Below are positions 17,201 through 26,600 of a DNA stretch of 46,516 bases, one piece after another. The notes beneath the pieces were generated by a model. It saw nothing but the letters and a program-made list of their open reading frames with translations. It was not told the origin of the DNA and did not search any database. The stretch covers positions 1 through 46,516 of the forward strand of contig CANHHG010000010.1 of the NCBI GenBank assembly GCA_947460615.1, written 5' to 3'. The position numbers were made by a program, and so were the translations under genes. Source of the stretch: Bacteroidota bacterium (GTDB lineage: Bacteria; Bacteroidota; Bacteroidia; Flavobacteriales; Flavobacteriaceae). How positions within the stretch are numbered: position 1 is the stretch's first letter; the number at the start of each line of letters is the position of its first letter.

Positions 17201-20200
17201 TTAATAATGCTATAGCCGGAGAAATATATATAATCATGATTACCAACTTTAATGGTAGAAAAGGTTTTGTGCGAATAACTCAAACTGCAGGACCTATTCC
17301 AACTATTTGTTGTCCATTCGGAAATTTCACTTATCCTAAAAATTTCTTTTGTCAAAACGAAGCCAATCCAACTCCAAGTTTTGTTAGTAACGCTACCGCT
17401 GGAACTTTTTCAGCAGTGCCTTCAGGACTAGCAATTAATCCTGTTACAGGTTTAATAAATTTAGCGGGAAGTACACCAGGATCTTATGTGGTTTATAATA
17501 CTATCGCTCCTTCTGGTACCTGTCCTTCAGATGTGGATTCTTGGGCAATCACCATCACGGTTCCGCCTTCAAATGTAAATATTAATTATAGTTCCGCTTC
17601 TTTTTGTAGCACAGATACTACTGTTCAAAATGTTACTCAAACCGGAACAGCTGGAGGTAATTATACCGTTTCACCAGCAGTTGGATTGTCATTAAACACC
17701 ACTACTGGATCGTTTACTCCAATTACAAGTACAGTTGGAACTTACATTGTAAGTTATAATTTACCACAGTATTTAGGTTGTCCAGGAGCGGTAAGTTCAG
17801 CTACTGTAAATATTGTTTTACCAGTTCCTACATTTAATCCTGCGCCACCAATTTGTGCAGGAGGAACTTCAGCGCCATTACCAACAACTTCATTAAATGG
17901 AATTACAGGGACATGGTCGCCAGCAATTAACAATACGGCCACTACTATCTATACCTTTACGCCAAATGCAGGTCAATGCGCAACTACTACAACGATGACA
18001 ATTCAAGTTGGAACAGTAGCCCCTGTATTTACACAAGTAGCTCCTATTTGTGCGGGTGCAACATTAGCAGCTTTGCCAACAACTTCTACTAATGGTGTTA
18101 CAGGAACTTGGTCGCCAGCTATTAATAATAACGCTACAACAACCTATACTTTTACACCAGCTTCAGGAACATGTTCAAGCAATGCAACCATGACTATCAC
18201 GGTAAATCCAGCAACAATAACGCCTGTGTTTTTAGACGTTACTCCAATTTGTAATGGAGGAACGTTATTACCGTTACCAACAACCTCTCAAAACGGGGTA
18301 ATTGGTACTTGGGCTCCTGCATTAAATAACCTTGCCACTACTACCTACACATTTACACCTACTTCAGGCCAATGTGCACTTACAGCTACTAAATCAATTA
18401 TTGTTAATCCTGTTTTAGGAGTTACTGTAAATAGTCCAACAGTATGTTCAAATACTTTTGCCACAGTTACAGCTTCACCAACACTTCCAGGAAACTACAC
18501 TTACACCTGGACCGTTCCTGCTGGAGCAACTAATCCAGGGAACGTAGCCTCATTTAACGCCACAGTTTCTGGAGCTTATAATGTAGTAATAACCCAACAA
18601 AATAATTTCTGTAATGCAGATTTCGAAAGCAATTTAGCGATTCCATTAGGGACTATGTTATTAGTAAATCAAAATAACTTCCAATGTTGGAGAACTTCTG
18701 CAACTGACGGAATTATCGAAGTGTGGACTAACGGTAATGAAAACACATATGCTTATTCAGGAACACAATTTGTCGAATTAAATGCCAATCAAGTATCTAC
18801 ACTTTTCCAAAACATATCAGTTATTCCGGGATCCTCTGTTAATGTATCTTTTGCACATAGAGGGCGTTTTTCTGGAACGGATGTAATGAGAGTTGAAGTA
18901 GGACCTTTTGGCGGACCTTACGTGAGTTTAGGCAACTTCTCTGCAACTCCAAGCGCATGGGTATTTAATAGTGTTAATTACACTTTCCCAAATAATGGAG
19001 TTACTAATTATACCATTAGATTTGTATCTGTAAGTTCTGGCTCAGGAAACTTAACAGTAGGAAACTTTATAGATGCAGTATCAATTACAGGTCTTGGATG
19101 TTCTTCTTTACCAGCTACTAGTAACGTACTAATAGGCACTGTTAGAACACCGACATTTACACAAATTCCAACATTATGTCAGAATAGCGTTGCGCCAGTA
19201 TTACCAACCTCTTCATTAGATACACCAACAATAACAGGTACATGGAATGCCCCTATTAGTACAACTAATATTGGAGCAACTACTTACACATTTACTCCTG
19301 CTCTAGGGCAATGTGCAAATACAACTACGATGAATGTTACCGTTGCTGTATCGCCAGTAGCAACATTTAACTATAACTCTCTGACCTATTGTAAAACAGG
19401 AGCTAATCCAATACTCACGTATTTAAATGGTGGTAGCCCAGGAGTATTCACTTCAACCCCAGGTCTTACATTAAATAGTACAACAGGTGCAATTGATTTG
19501 TCAACAAGTACTCCAGGAAATTATACAATTACAAATACTATTGCCGCAGCTGGAGGTTGTAATGCTGTTTCAGCAACATTTACAATTACAATAACAGCTC
19601 CTCAAGTAGCAACATTTAGTTATACGGGATCTCCATATTGTAAAAATGCAACCAATCCAAGTCCAACATTTACAGGAGGAGGAGTTGCAGGAACATTTAC
19701 GTCAACTACTGGATTAAGTATTAATGCTTCAACTGGTGTGATTAATTTATCTGCAAGTACGGCTGGAACTTATACGGTTACAAACACTATTGCTGCTTCA
19801 GGAGGATGTTTAGCTGTAATTGCAACTGCTCAGGTAACAATTACCAACTTGCCTCAAGCCACTATTGCTTATAGTGACACCTTTTATTGTTATAACAATA
19901 CAGGTTCACAACCTGTAACAATAACCGGAACAACGGGAGGTACTTTTAGCGCTTCTCCTACAGGACTTTCAATTAGTTCTACTTCCGGGGCATTCAATGT
20001 GAGCACAAGTAATGCAGGACCATATACAGTAACCTATACAATGGCTGCTGGTGGAGGATGTCCTCAAGCAACTGCAACTACTTCGTTTACTATTATTCCA
20101 CAGATAAATGTTCAGTTAACAGCAGTTTGTGTTGGTCCTGATTTTACAATTACTGCATTACCAGTTGCAGGGTCTTTCAATCCTGCAAATGCAACTTATG

Positions 20201-20589
20201 AATGGAGTGGACCAAATGGATATACCTTTGGACCAACTTCAAATCCTTCAATCGTGATTAGCACTTCAGGAACTTACATTTCAACAGTAACGGTTAATGG
20301 CTGTAGATACGTAACAACTCAACAGGTGGATGGAATTACATGTACGATTCAAAAAGGAATCTCGCCAAACGGAGATGGCGATAACGAAGCATTTCTTTTA
20401 TCCGATGTTAAAGCTTTAAGTATTTTTAATAGATATGGTACTAAAGTTTATAGCCATGGAGAAAATTATACTAACCAATGGCACGGACAATCTGAAAGTG
20501 GAAGTGAACTTCCTGACGGGACCTACTATTATGTAATTACAAGAAATTCAGGAAATACGTTTACTGGATGGATTTATATTAATCGATAA
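14209..20589 (+). CDS. Giant modular surface adhesin with T9SS type B C-terminal sorting domain
   Basis: The 2126-residue product starts with a signal peptide (MKKITLLLITLLFSITGFSQ). In order I see: a jelly-roll 'choice-of-anchor J' type domain (about 22-200); three fibronectin III-like domains alternating with two CUB-like domains (about 200-740); a segment beginning NDECTGAID that resembles pre-peptidase or adhesin-binding domains; repeat modules A and B (see separate entries), with a second jelly-roll-like domain near 1460-1640; and a C-terminal ISPNGDGDNEAF...SIFNRYGTKVY...GWIYINR module. That last module matches the type B (CHU_C, gliding-motility-associated) sorting domain. Such proteins cross the outer membrane by T9SS. 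Composition is Thr/Ala/Asn/Gly-rich. PorP/SprF and OmpA-like genes follow in the same direction. A binding target is not evident. Confidence 0.93.
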   Translation: MKKITLLLITLLFSITGFSQALLQGFETPSTPFGIPANWARFQSGSGSESWFTDGTTPRTGTKHAMLFGENLGIGNSAKYYLASPVVTIPLNGQLRFWVKTSQQGDQGGVFKIKVASAALAANQTSEAAYTTTLQSYSESQLSTNVAPAPIVYEEQVVDFPPATFPAGTQVYIAFVSEVNQTSPFQGDDLFLDDVLVVSRCLEPNTLGAGTFTSSSAVLNWTNPNPLTGAGLNTCNQWEIEIIPATQLAPIGSGIVVNTNPYTATTLTVAPFAPLLPLTQYKYYVRSLCAFSGSIWAGPFPFTTAPGPAVCGGNYVDIGGLSGTYANNTTAATGTTVITPVTPGDAVTVTFTSFATEVGLDVLRVYNGNSSAGTLLGTFSGTLTGANLPGPFTSTDPNGSLTFVFTSDNTVTAAGWLANITCAPIPTCTRPNTLTRSAITDTSVSVGWTQPVNPSGSTATAWQYIALPCGSVAPAATSTGWLPANSNPFVITGLTSGTCFDIYVRAACSSTDISSWSLLPVSVTTLPGCGGSFFDPGGPNANYANNITAAAGTTTICPSIPGQVVTVTFNSFATESGFDFLKVYDGNNTTGTLLGNFSGTATIGPFTATTASGCLTFVFTSDTVTTAAGWNASVTCGPPPTCSKPKNLTATTITQSTALLGWTQPANPDGSSATAWQVSVVPCGSAVPPIGSASWVNANSNPFYITGLNSATCYNYYVRAICSPTDASSVAGPFSFNTLISNDECTGAIDIAVNQNTNCLQTVLGSVAFATGSIQANSCGGTIDDDDVWFKFTATATSHYITILGESYSIAPGNINFALYTGTCGSLTQFGTTCFTVANNTATGLTIGQTYYIRAYSTGAVASTTRFELCVGTNVGTCGTALPLCAINPIIIPNNVGVPTLPNPISPFSTTSTTVGCLGSAPSPTFYYLQIPTNGNYNFFLEQNTSSAFNGTGIDVDFVAWGPFTSNAAACAGISTTNAPATGIACSFSAAFTENFGVNNAIAGEIYIIMITNFNGRKGFVRITQTAGPIPTICCPFGNFTYPKNFFCQNEANPTPSFVSNATAGTFSAVPSGLAINPVTGLINLAGSTPGSYVVYNTIAPSGTCPSDVDSWAITITVPPSNVNINYSSASFCSTDTTVQNVTQTGTAGGNYTVSPAVGLSLNTTTGSFTPITSTVGTYIVSYNLPQYLGCPGAVSSATVNIVLPVPTFNPAPPICAGGTSAPLPTTSLNGITGTWSPAINNTATTIYTFTPNAGQCATTTTMTIQVGTVAPVFTQVAPICAGATLAALPTTSTNGVTGTWSPAINNNATTTYTFTPASGTCSSNATMTITVNPATITPVFLDVTPICNGGTLLPLPTTSQNGVIGTWAPALNNLATTTYTFTPTSGQCALTATKSIIVNPVLGVTVNSPTVCSNTFATVTASPTLPGNYTYTWTVPAGATNPGNVASFNATVSGAYNVVITQQNNFCNADFESNLAIPLGTMLLVNQNNFQCWRTSATDGIIEVWTNGNENTYAYSGTQFVELNANQVSTLFQNISVIPGSSVNVSFAHRGRFSGTDVMRVEVGPFGGPYVSLGNFSATPSAWVFNSVNYTFPNNGVTNYTIRFVSVSSGSGNLTVGNFIDAVSITGLGCSSLPATSNVLIGTVRTPTFTQIPTLCQNSVAPVLPTSSLDTPTITGTWNAPISTTNIGATTYTFTPALGQCANTTTMNVTVAVSPVATFNYNSLTYCKTGANPILTYLNGGSPGVFTSTPGLTLNSTTGAIDLSTSTPGNYTITNTIAAAGGCNAVSATFTITITAPQVATFSYTGSPYCKNATNPSPTFTGGGVAGTFTSTTGLSINASTGVINLSASTAGTYTVTNTIAASGGCLAVIATAQVTITNLPQATIAYSDTFYCYNNTGSQPVTITGTTGGTFSASPTGLSISSTSGAFNVSTSNAGPYTVTYTMAAGGGCPQATATTSFTIIPQINVQLTAVCVGPDFTITALPVAGSFNPANATYEWSGPNGYTFGPTSNPSIVISTSGTYISTVTVNGCRYVTTQQVDGITCTIQKGISPNGDGDNEAFLLSDVKALSIFNRYGTKVYSHGENYTNQWHGQSESGSELPDGTYYYVITRNSGNTFTGWIYINR
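17316..17820 (+). repeat. Adhesin repeat family A, first two copies
   Basis: Two tandem modules of about 80 residues open near 17316 and 17566. Each has an aromatic-hydrophobic strand ending in a cysteine (YPKNFFC; YSSASFC), a Gly/Thr strand (GTF, GNYTV), a G-x-INP-x-TG-type turn, a STPGSY or STVGTY strand and a terminal Cys-containing segment. They are Ig-like or PKD-like beta modules. Three more copies occur near the C terminus. Confidence 0.7.
17827..18415 (+). repeat. Adhesin repeat family B, three tandem copies
   Basis: Three modules of 62-66 residues start near 17827, 18020 and 18221. Shared features are P-x-F at the start, a PIC(A/N)GG-like cysteine turn, LPTTS, NGxxGTW(S/A)PA(I/L)NN, TTxYTFTP, and a closing Cys segment. 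A fourth copy lies at about 19150-19350, after an inserted second jelly-roll-like domain. The sequence drift between copies shows that this is an old duplication, not a recent one. Confidence 0.8.
19360..20100 (+). repeat. Adhesin repeat family A, three C-terminal copies
   Basis: Three further modules of about 80 residues begin near 19360, 19606 and 19855. They share VATFxY, a Cys near residue 10, GTFTS(T) or GTFSAS, GLSIN-x-STG, STxGxYT(V/I)TNTIAA and a Gly-Gly-Cys turn. The first two are the closest pair, pointing to a recent duplication within the gene. They lie directly ahead of the sorting module. Confidence 0.75.
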
Positions 20590-20601
20590 TGTTAAGATTT
20601 T

Positions 20602-20627
20602 TAAGCGCTGACTAATATCAGCGCTTA
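20602..20627 (+). promoter_or_regulatory. Intercistronic hairpin between adhesin and porP/sprF genes
   Basis: A perfect 10-bp stem (TAAGCGCTGA with TCAGCGCTTA) closes a six-base loop, 12 bases after the adhesin stop. It is followed by TTAATTC rather than a clean T run, so it is likely a partial terminator or RNA-stabilising element rather than a full stop to transcription. Confidence 0.65.
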
Positions 20628-20648
20628 TTAATTCTAAATTTAACCCTT

Positions 20649-21569
20649 ATGAAAAAAATATTTTTACTAGCTATTTTAATTTTAATGTCATTCCTTGATG
20701 TTAATGCACAGCAAGCACCTCATTATACACAATATATGTATAATATGAACATAATTAATCCTGCATATGCAGGTTCTAAAGAGAACCTGTCTTTCGGATT
20801 GTTATACAGAAAGCAATGGATTCAAATTGAAGACGCGCCTTCAACATTCTCATTTTCGGGGTCTTCACCTGTTGGTAAAAATGTTGGGTTAGGGTTGTCA
20901 ATTCTTTCTGACAGAATAGGCCCAGTTGAAGAAAATAACATCTATGGAGATTTTTCCTACACACTTAATTTAGGTGGAGAAAAAAGATTGGCCTTCGGTT
21001 TAAAAGCAGGGGTAACATTCCAAAAAATAGGACTAAATAGCATTATTTACCGTACATTGCCCGACGTAAATGACGGTGCTTTCCGAGAAGACACAAACAA
21101 TCAAAAATTCAATATTGGAACGGGGTTATTTTATTATACCGATAACTATTACCTAGCATTTTCAATCCCAAACATGTTAAAATCAGTGCATTTGGATTAT
21201 AATGGAATAAAGTATGGAACCGAAACACAACATTATTTCCTTACGGGAGGTTATGTATTTGACATCAATCCCAACTTGAAATTCAAGCCATTTGGAATGA
21301 TAAAGTCTGCTGTTGGCACACAACCTTCTATAGATCTTTCAACGAATTTCTTATACCAAGAAAAATTCGAGGCAGGAGCAACTTATAGATTAGACGATTC
21401 ATTTGGACTAATGGTAAACTTCGCTATTAATCCATCTTTACGAATTGGCTATGCTTATGACCATATCGTTTCTGACCTGAATGTAACCACACCTTCTTCT
21501 CACGAAATCATTTTATTATTTGATTTATATGTGCCTAAGAAAGTTTCCCATTCACCAAGATATTTCTAA
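20649..21569 (+). CDS. PorP/SprF family type IX secretion outer-membrane protein
   Basis: The 306-residue product has a signal peptide ending near NAQQ and the family start QAPHYTQYMYNMNIINPAYAGS, then alternating beta-strand segments (GLLYRKQW, GLGLSILSDRIGP, RLAFGLKAG) typical of a 14-stranded barrel. SprF of Flavobacterium johnsoniae is needed for surface delivery of the type B adhesin SprB, and similar pairs of adhesin plus SprF-like gene are common. It sits 60 bases after the adhesin stop, so it is most likely the dedicated partner. Orthology to PorP or to SprF specifically cannot be decided here, so no symbol is given. Confidence 0.92.
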   Translation: MKKIFLLAILILMSFLDVNAQQAPHYTQYMYNMNIINPAYAGSKENLSFGLLYRKQWIQIEDAPSTFSFSGSSPVGKNVGLGLSILSDRIGPVEENNIYGDFSYTLNLGGEKRLAFGLKAGVTFQKIGLNSIIYRTLPDVNDGAFREDTNNQKFNIGTGLFYYTDNYYLAFSIPNMLKSVHLDYNGIKYGTETQHYFLTGGYVFDINPNLKFKPFGMIKSAVGTQPSIDLSTNFLYQEKFEAGATYRLDDSFGLMVNFAINPSLRIGYAYDHIVSDLNVTTPSSHEIILLFDLYVPKKVSHSPRYF

Positions 21570-21586
21570 TATAAATAACGTCAATA

Positions 21587-23458
21587 ATGAAAAAAATATT
21601 TCTGATATTAAGTTTTGTGTTTGTTAGCACAATTTCTGTTAAAGCACAAGACAGTCAAACCGCTTGGGCTGATAAATTATTTAAGCGATTTGAATATCTA
21701 GATGCTAGTAAAGAGTATTTAAAACTAGTAGGTACCGGAATAAAACAAAATTACATCTACAATCAACTTGCAGAAAGTTATTACAATATGTTTAATACCA
21801 CTGAAGCGATTAAATGGTATGCACTTTCTCTAACTCAACCTCAAGAGGCAGAAACGTATTTTAAATATGCTCAAATGCTAAAAGCAAGTGGTAGATATGA
21901 AGAGGCAAATGCTCAAATGGCAATTTTTGCAAGCAAAAATCCTAAAGACATCAGAGCAATATTATTTAATCAAAATCCAAATTACATTCCAAAATTACTC
22001 ATTAAACAAAAAGTATTCAACTTGCAACCGGTTACCATTAATAGTGATTATTCTGATTTTGGACCAAAGTTAGCGAATGACAATACCCTGTATTTCTCAA
22101 GTTCAAGAAAAATATCAAAGAAAAAAACAGGATGGAAAGAGGAATCTTATTTAGATGTATATCAAGCAACTCTTTTAGATAATGATTCATTGAGTGCGCC
22201 AACGGAAGTGGAAGATATAAATACAATTTGGCATGATGGCCCAGCCTGCGTTAGCTCTGATGGGAACACTATTTATTTTTCAAGAGATAGCCGTGTAATT
22301 GATGATTATGAAGACATTAAAAATATAAAAACAAAATTTAGCCAAATGTATCTTTTCAAAGCTACAAAGGTGAATAATAAATGGACCGAAGCTAAACAAT
22401 TGCCTTTTAACAACAAATCGTATTCTATTAGCAATCCAAGTATTAGCATTGACGGTAAAACGTTGTATTTTAACTCCAATATGCCAGGGGGAATTGGAGG
22501 TAATGACATTTGGAAGGTAGATGTTTCGGAAGGCGATGTTTATGGGACACCAGTAAATTTAGGTTCGAAAATAAATACCGAAGGAAACGAACAATTTCCT
22601 TATATCACCGATGATAATGTTCTTTACTTTTCATCTGATTCTAGACAAGGTTTAGGAGGATTAGATGTTTACTTTATTAATTTAAGCAAAACAGAGGACG
22701 CTCAAAATCTTGGAAAACCTGTTAATAGCGAGAAAGATGACTTTTCTTTTTCTTTTAATACTAAACGTAATCTTGGTTTCTTTTCAAGTAATCGGGAAGA
22801 ATCGGATGATTTATATATTGCAAAGCCACTTTGTAATGTAGAGTCTACAATTCATGTTACAAATTCAGTAACGGGGGTTGCGCTTGAAGGAGCAACTGTA
22901 GTCATTTTAGATGATAAAAAGAATATTATTGAAACTAAAATTTCTGATGTAAACGGGAACGTTGATTTTATTTTAGAATGTAATACGGAATACAATCTTC
23001 AAGTTGCTAAAGAAGGTTTCGAAAGCGGCGTATTTAATATCGCTAAAAATAAAGGCGGAAAATTAATTGTTCCGGCCCCACTTAATCCAATTGAGGTTAT
23101 TATTAAACCAACAGAAATTGTATTAAATCCAATCTATTTTGAATTCAACAAAAGCAATATAACACAAGAAGGAGCTTTTGAATTGGATAAGTTAGTACAA
23201 GTGATGAAAGCAAATGACAAGCTTGTCATTTTCGCTAAATCGCATACTGATAATAGAGGTAGCGATGTTTACAATATGAACTTGTCTGAAAGAAGAGCAA
23301 AATCAACGGTTCAATATGTGCTTTCTAAAGGAATTGCAGCTTCTAGAATATCCGGAAAAGGATTTGGAGAGAGTGAACCAAAAGCGGATTGTAAAGAAAC
23401 TTGTACTGAAGAAGAACATGCTCAAAACAGACGTTCTGAATTCCTAATTGTGAAATAA
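21587..23458 (+). CDS. OmpA-family protein with TPR, PD40 and CarboxypepD-like domains
   Basis: The 623-residue product has a signal peptide (MKKIFLILSFVFVSTISVKA), a helical TPR-like region (about 30-130), PD40 beta-propeller repeats with TLYFSS, TLYFNSNMPGGIGGNDIW and VLYFSSDSRQGLGGLDVYF (about 150-400), a carboxypeptidase regulatory-like Ig domain (about 420-490) and a C-terminal OmpA domain (about 510-623). In the last, Asp555 and Arg570 lie 15 residues apart, the spacing used to bind peptidoglycan. The protein would anchor the secretion or adhesin complex to the cell wall. It begins 17 bases after porP/sprF, giving an adhesin-SprF-OmpA operon that ends in a strong terminator. Confidence 0.92.
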   Translation: MKKIFLILSFVFVSTISVKAQDSQTAWADKLFKRFEYLDASKEYLKLVGTGIKQNYIYNQLAESYYNMFNTTEAIKWYALSLTQPQEAETYFKYAQMLKASGRYEEANAQMAIFASKNPKDIRAILFNQNPNYIPKLLIKQKVFNLQPVTINSDYSDFGPKLANDNTLYFSSSRKISKKKTGWKEESYLDVYQATLLDNDSLSAPTEVEDINTIWHDGPACVSSDGNTIYFSRDSRVIDDYEDIKNIKTKFSQMYLFKATKVNNKWTEAKQLPFNNKSYSISNPSISIDGKTLYFNSNMPGGIGGNDIWKVDVSEGDVYGTPVNLGSKINTEGNEQFPYITDDNVLYFSSDSRQGLGGLDVYFINLSKTEDAQNLGKPVNSEKDDFSFSFNTKRNLGFFSSNREESDDLYIAKPLCNVESTIHVTNSVTGVALEGATVVILDDKKNIIETKISDVNGNVDFILECNTEYNLQVAKEGFESGVFNIAKNKGGKLIVPAPLNPIEVIIKPTEIVLNPIYFEFNKSNITQEGAFELDKLVQVMKANDKLVIFAKSHTDNRGSDVYNMNLSERRAKSTVQYVLSKGIAASRISGKGFGESEPKADCKETCTEEEHAQNRRSEFLIVK

Positions 23459-23480
23459 TATATTTATTCAACTCTACTAG

Positions 23481-23515
23481 AGCCGAGTTTGGAAAATTCT
23501 AAACTCGGCTTTATT
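23481..23515 (+). terminator. Terminator of the adhesin-sprF-ompA operon
   Basis: A perfect 10-bp stem (AGCCGAGTTT at 23481-23490 with AAACTCGGCT at 23501-23510) is followed by TTATT. It sits 23 bases after the OmpA-like stop. Confidence 0.85.
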
Positions 23516-23631
23516 CATTATAATTAACAACGCTAAAGTAAATTCTTTCAAAAACATAACTTTCGAGATTTCACTTTCTACTTTCGATATTATTTTATTA
23601 CTTTCGCAAAACGATTTAAGAAAAGGACAAA

Positions 23632-26600
23632 ATGAGCACTAAATTTACTGAATATAAGGGACTTGACTTGCCAACCGTGGCCTCAGAAGTACTTGATTTT
23701 TGGAAAAAAGAAAACATATTCGAGAAGAGCATTACCACTCGCGAAGGCAATCAGCCATTCGTTTTTTTTGAAGGTCCGCCATCTGCAAATGGTTTGCCCG
23801 GGATTCACCACGTGATGGCCAGAGCAATAAAAGATATTTTTTGTAGATATAAAACTCAAAAGGGGTTTCAAGTTAAGCGAAAAGCAGGTTGGGACACTCA
23901 TGGTTTACCCGTTGAATTAGGTACTGAAAAGGAACTTGGAATAACCAAAGAAGACATTGGCAAAACCATTTCTGTAGAACAATATAATGAGGCATGTAAA
24001 AAAACCGTAATGCGTTACACCGATGTGTGGAACGATTTAACGGAAAAAATGGGTTACTGGGTAGATATGGAAAATCCTTATGTGACTTATAAATCCAAAT
24101 ACATGGAATCAGTTTGGTGGCTTTTAAAGCAAATCTATGATAAAGATTTGATGTATAAAGGATATACCATACAGCCGTATTCACCAAAAGCCGGAACGGG
24201 ATTGTCTTCCCACGAAGTCAACCAACCAGGGAGTTATAGAGACGTTACCGATACAACTGTGGTAGCTCAATTTAAAGCGATAAACGAAACATTACCTAGT
24301 TTTTTAAAGGATTTTGGAGAGATTTATATTCTAGCTTGGACTACAACTCCATGGACATTACCAAGTAATACAGCATTAACGGTAGGACCAAAAATAGATT
24401 ACGTATTAGTTGATACTTTCAATCAATATACTTATCAACCATCAAAAGTGGTATTAGCTAAGAATTTAGTTGGGAAACAATTCTCAAAAGGGTTTTTCGA
24501 AAGTAAAGAAGCTTCCGATTTTGATAATTTTAAACCGGGTGACAAACAAATTCCTTTTAAAATTTTAACCGAATGCAAAGGACTAGATTTAGTTGGAATT
24601 CGTTACGAGCAATTAATGCAGTTAGCGTTGCCATATCAAAATCCTGAAAATGCATTTCGTGTAATCTCTGGGGATTTTGTTACTACTGAGGATGGTACCG
24701 GTATCGTTCATACTGCGCCAACTTTTGGTGCAGATGATGCTAAAGTAGCAAAAGAAGCCGTACCTGAAATTCCGCCAATGTTAGTTTTAGATGAAAATGG
24801 TAATTCGGGACCTTTGGTAAATCTGCAAGGAAAATTCACCTCTCACACCGGGGTTTATGCTGGTAAATATGTTAAAAATGAATATTACAACGAAGGTGAA
24901 GCCCCAGAGCGTTCTGCTGATGTGGAAATAGCCATCCAGTTAAAAGAAGAAAACAAAGCATTTAAAGTAGAAAAATACGTTCACAGCTATCCACATTGTT
25001 GGAGAACAGACACCCCAATTTTGTATTACCCATTAGATTCTTGGTTCATAGAAATTACAAAAGTGCGCGATAGAATGTTCGACTTAAATGAAACCATCAA
25101 CTGGAAGCCTAAAGCAACCGGTGAAGGACGTTTCGGGAACTGGTTAAAAAATGCTAACGATTGGAATTTATCACGATCTAGGTATTGGGGAATCCCATTG
25201 CCAATTTGGAGAACAGAAGATGGAACAGAAGAAATATTAATTGGTTCAGTAGAGGAGTTATATAAAGAAATAGAGAAATCGATCGCATTAGGGTTTCAAA
25301 AAACAAATCCTTTTGAAGGGTTTGAAGTTGGAAATATGGTTGAAGCCAATTATGATTTGGTTGATTTACATAAAAATGTAGTTGACGAAATCACCTTAGT
25401 TTCTGCATCAGGAAAACCGATGAAAAGAGAATCCGACTTAATTGATGTTTGGTTTGATTCAGGAGCAATGCCATATGCCCAATGGCATTATCCATTTGAA
25501 AACAAGGAATTGATTGATGGGAATAAAGCTTTTCCTGCTGATTTTATTGCAGAAGGAGTAGATCAAACCAGAGGATGGTTTTATACTTTACATGCTATTT
25601 CTACTTTAGTTTTTGATAAAATATCCTACAAAAATGTAGTTTCAAACGGTTTAGTATTAGACAAAAACGGGCATAAAATGTCCAAACGTTTAGGAAATGC
25701 CGCTGATCCATTTGACACTTTACTAGAGTATGGTCCTGACTCGACGCGATGGTATATGATTTCAAATGCCAATCCTTGGGATAATTTAAAATTTGATTTA
25801 GAAGGAATTGCAGAAGTACGCCGTAAGTTTTTCGGCACTTTGTACAACACCTATTCTTTTTTTAGTTTGTATGCCAATATTGATAATTTCAAGTATTCGG
25901 AAAAAACCATTCCAGTTAATGACCGACCTGAAATAGACCAATGGATTATTTCAGAATTGAATACATTGATTAAAACTGTTGATTCCGCTTATGCCGATTA
26001 TGAGCCTACAAGAGCAGCCAGAGCAATCTCTGATTTTGTTCAGGAAAACCTTAGTAACTGGTACGTTCGCTTGTGTAGAAGACGTTTTTGGAAAGGGGAA
26101 TACGGACAAGATAAAATAGCTGCCTACCAAACTTTGTACGAATGTTTATTAGCGATAAGCAAATTAGGCGCTCCAATTGCTCCATTTTTTATGGATAAAT
26201 TATACAGAGATTTAACATTAGCAACACAATCAGAAAATTTTGAAAGTGTACATTTGGCTGATTTTCCTCAATGCGTTGAAAAGTATGTTGATAAATCGTT
26301 AGAGAGTAAAATGGAGAAAGCGCAAACTATCTCTTCATTAGTATTATCTCTTAGAAAAAAGGAAATGATAAAAGTGCGTCAACCTTTACAAAAGATAATG
26401 ATACCAATACTTGAAGAGAGTCAACGTGCTGAAATTGAAGCAGTTTCCGACTTAATAAAAGCAGAGGTAAACGTGAAAGAGATAGTACTTTTAGACGATG
26501 CTTCAGGGATATTAGTCAAACAAATTAAGCCTAATTTTAAGACATTGGGACCGAGATTTGGAAAAGATATGGGCTTGATTGCCAAGGAGATACAAGGATT

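Noticed and set aside
17316-20100. Repeats in the adhesin as a possible CRISPR or DNA repeat array
   Set aside because: The periodicity is at protein-module level (62-80 residues), with diverged bases and no identical short repeats or unique spacers.
23560-23631. Repeated ACTTTCG-like motifs before ileS as a promoter or operator
   Set aside because: Three similar ACTTTC copies occur, but none gives an exact TAnnTTTG box or regular spacing, so no site is called.
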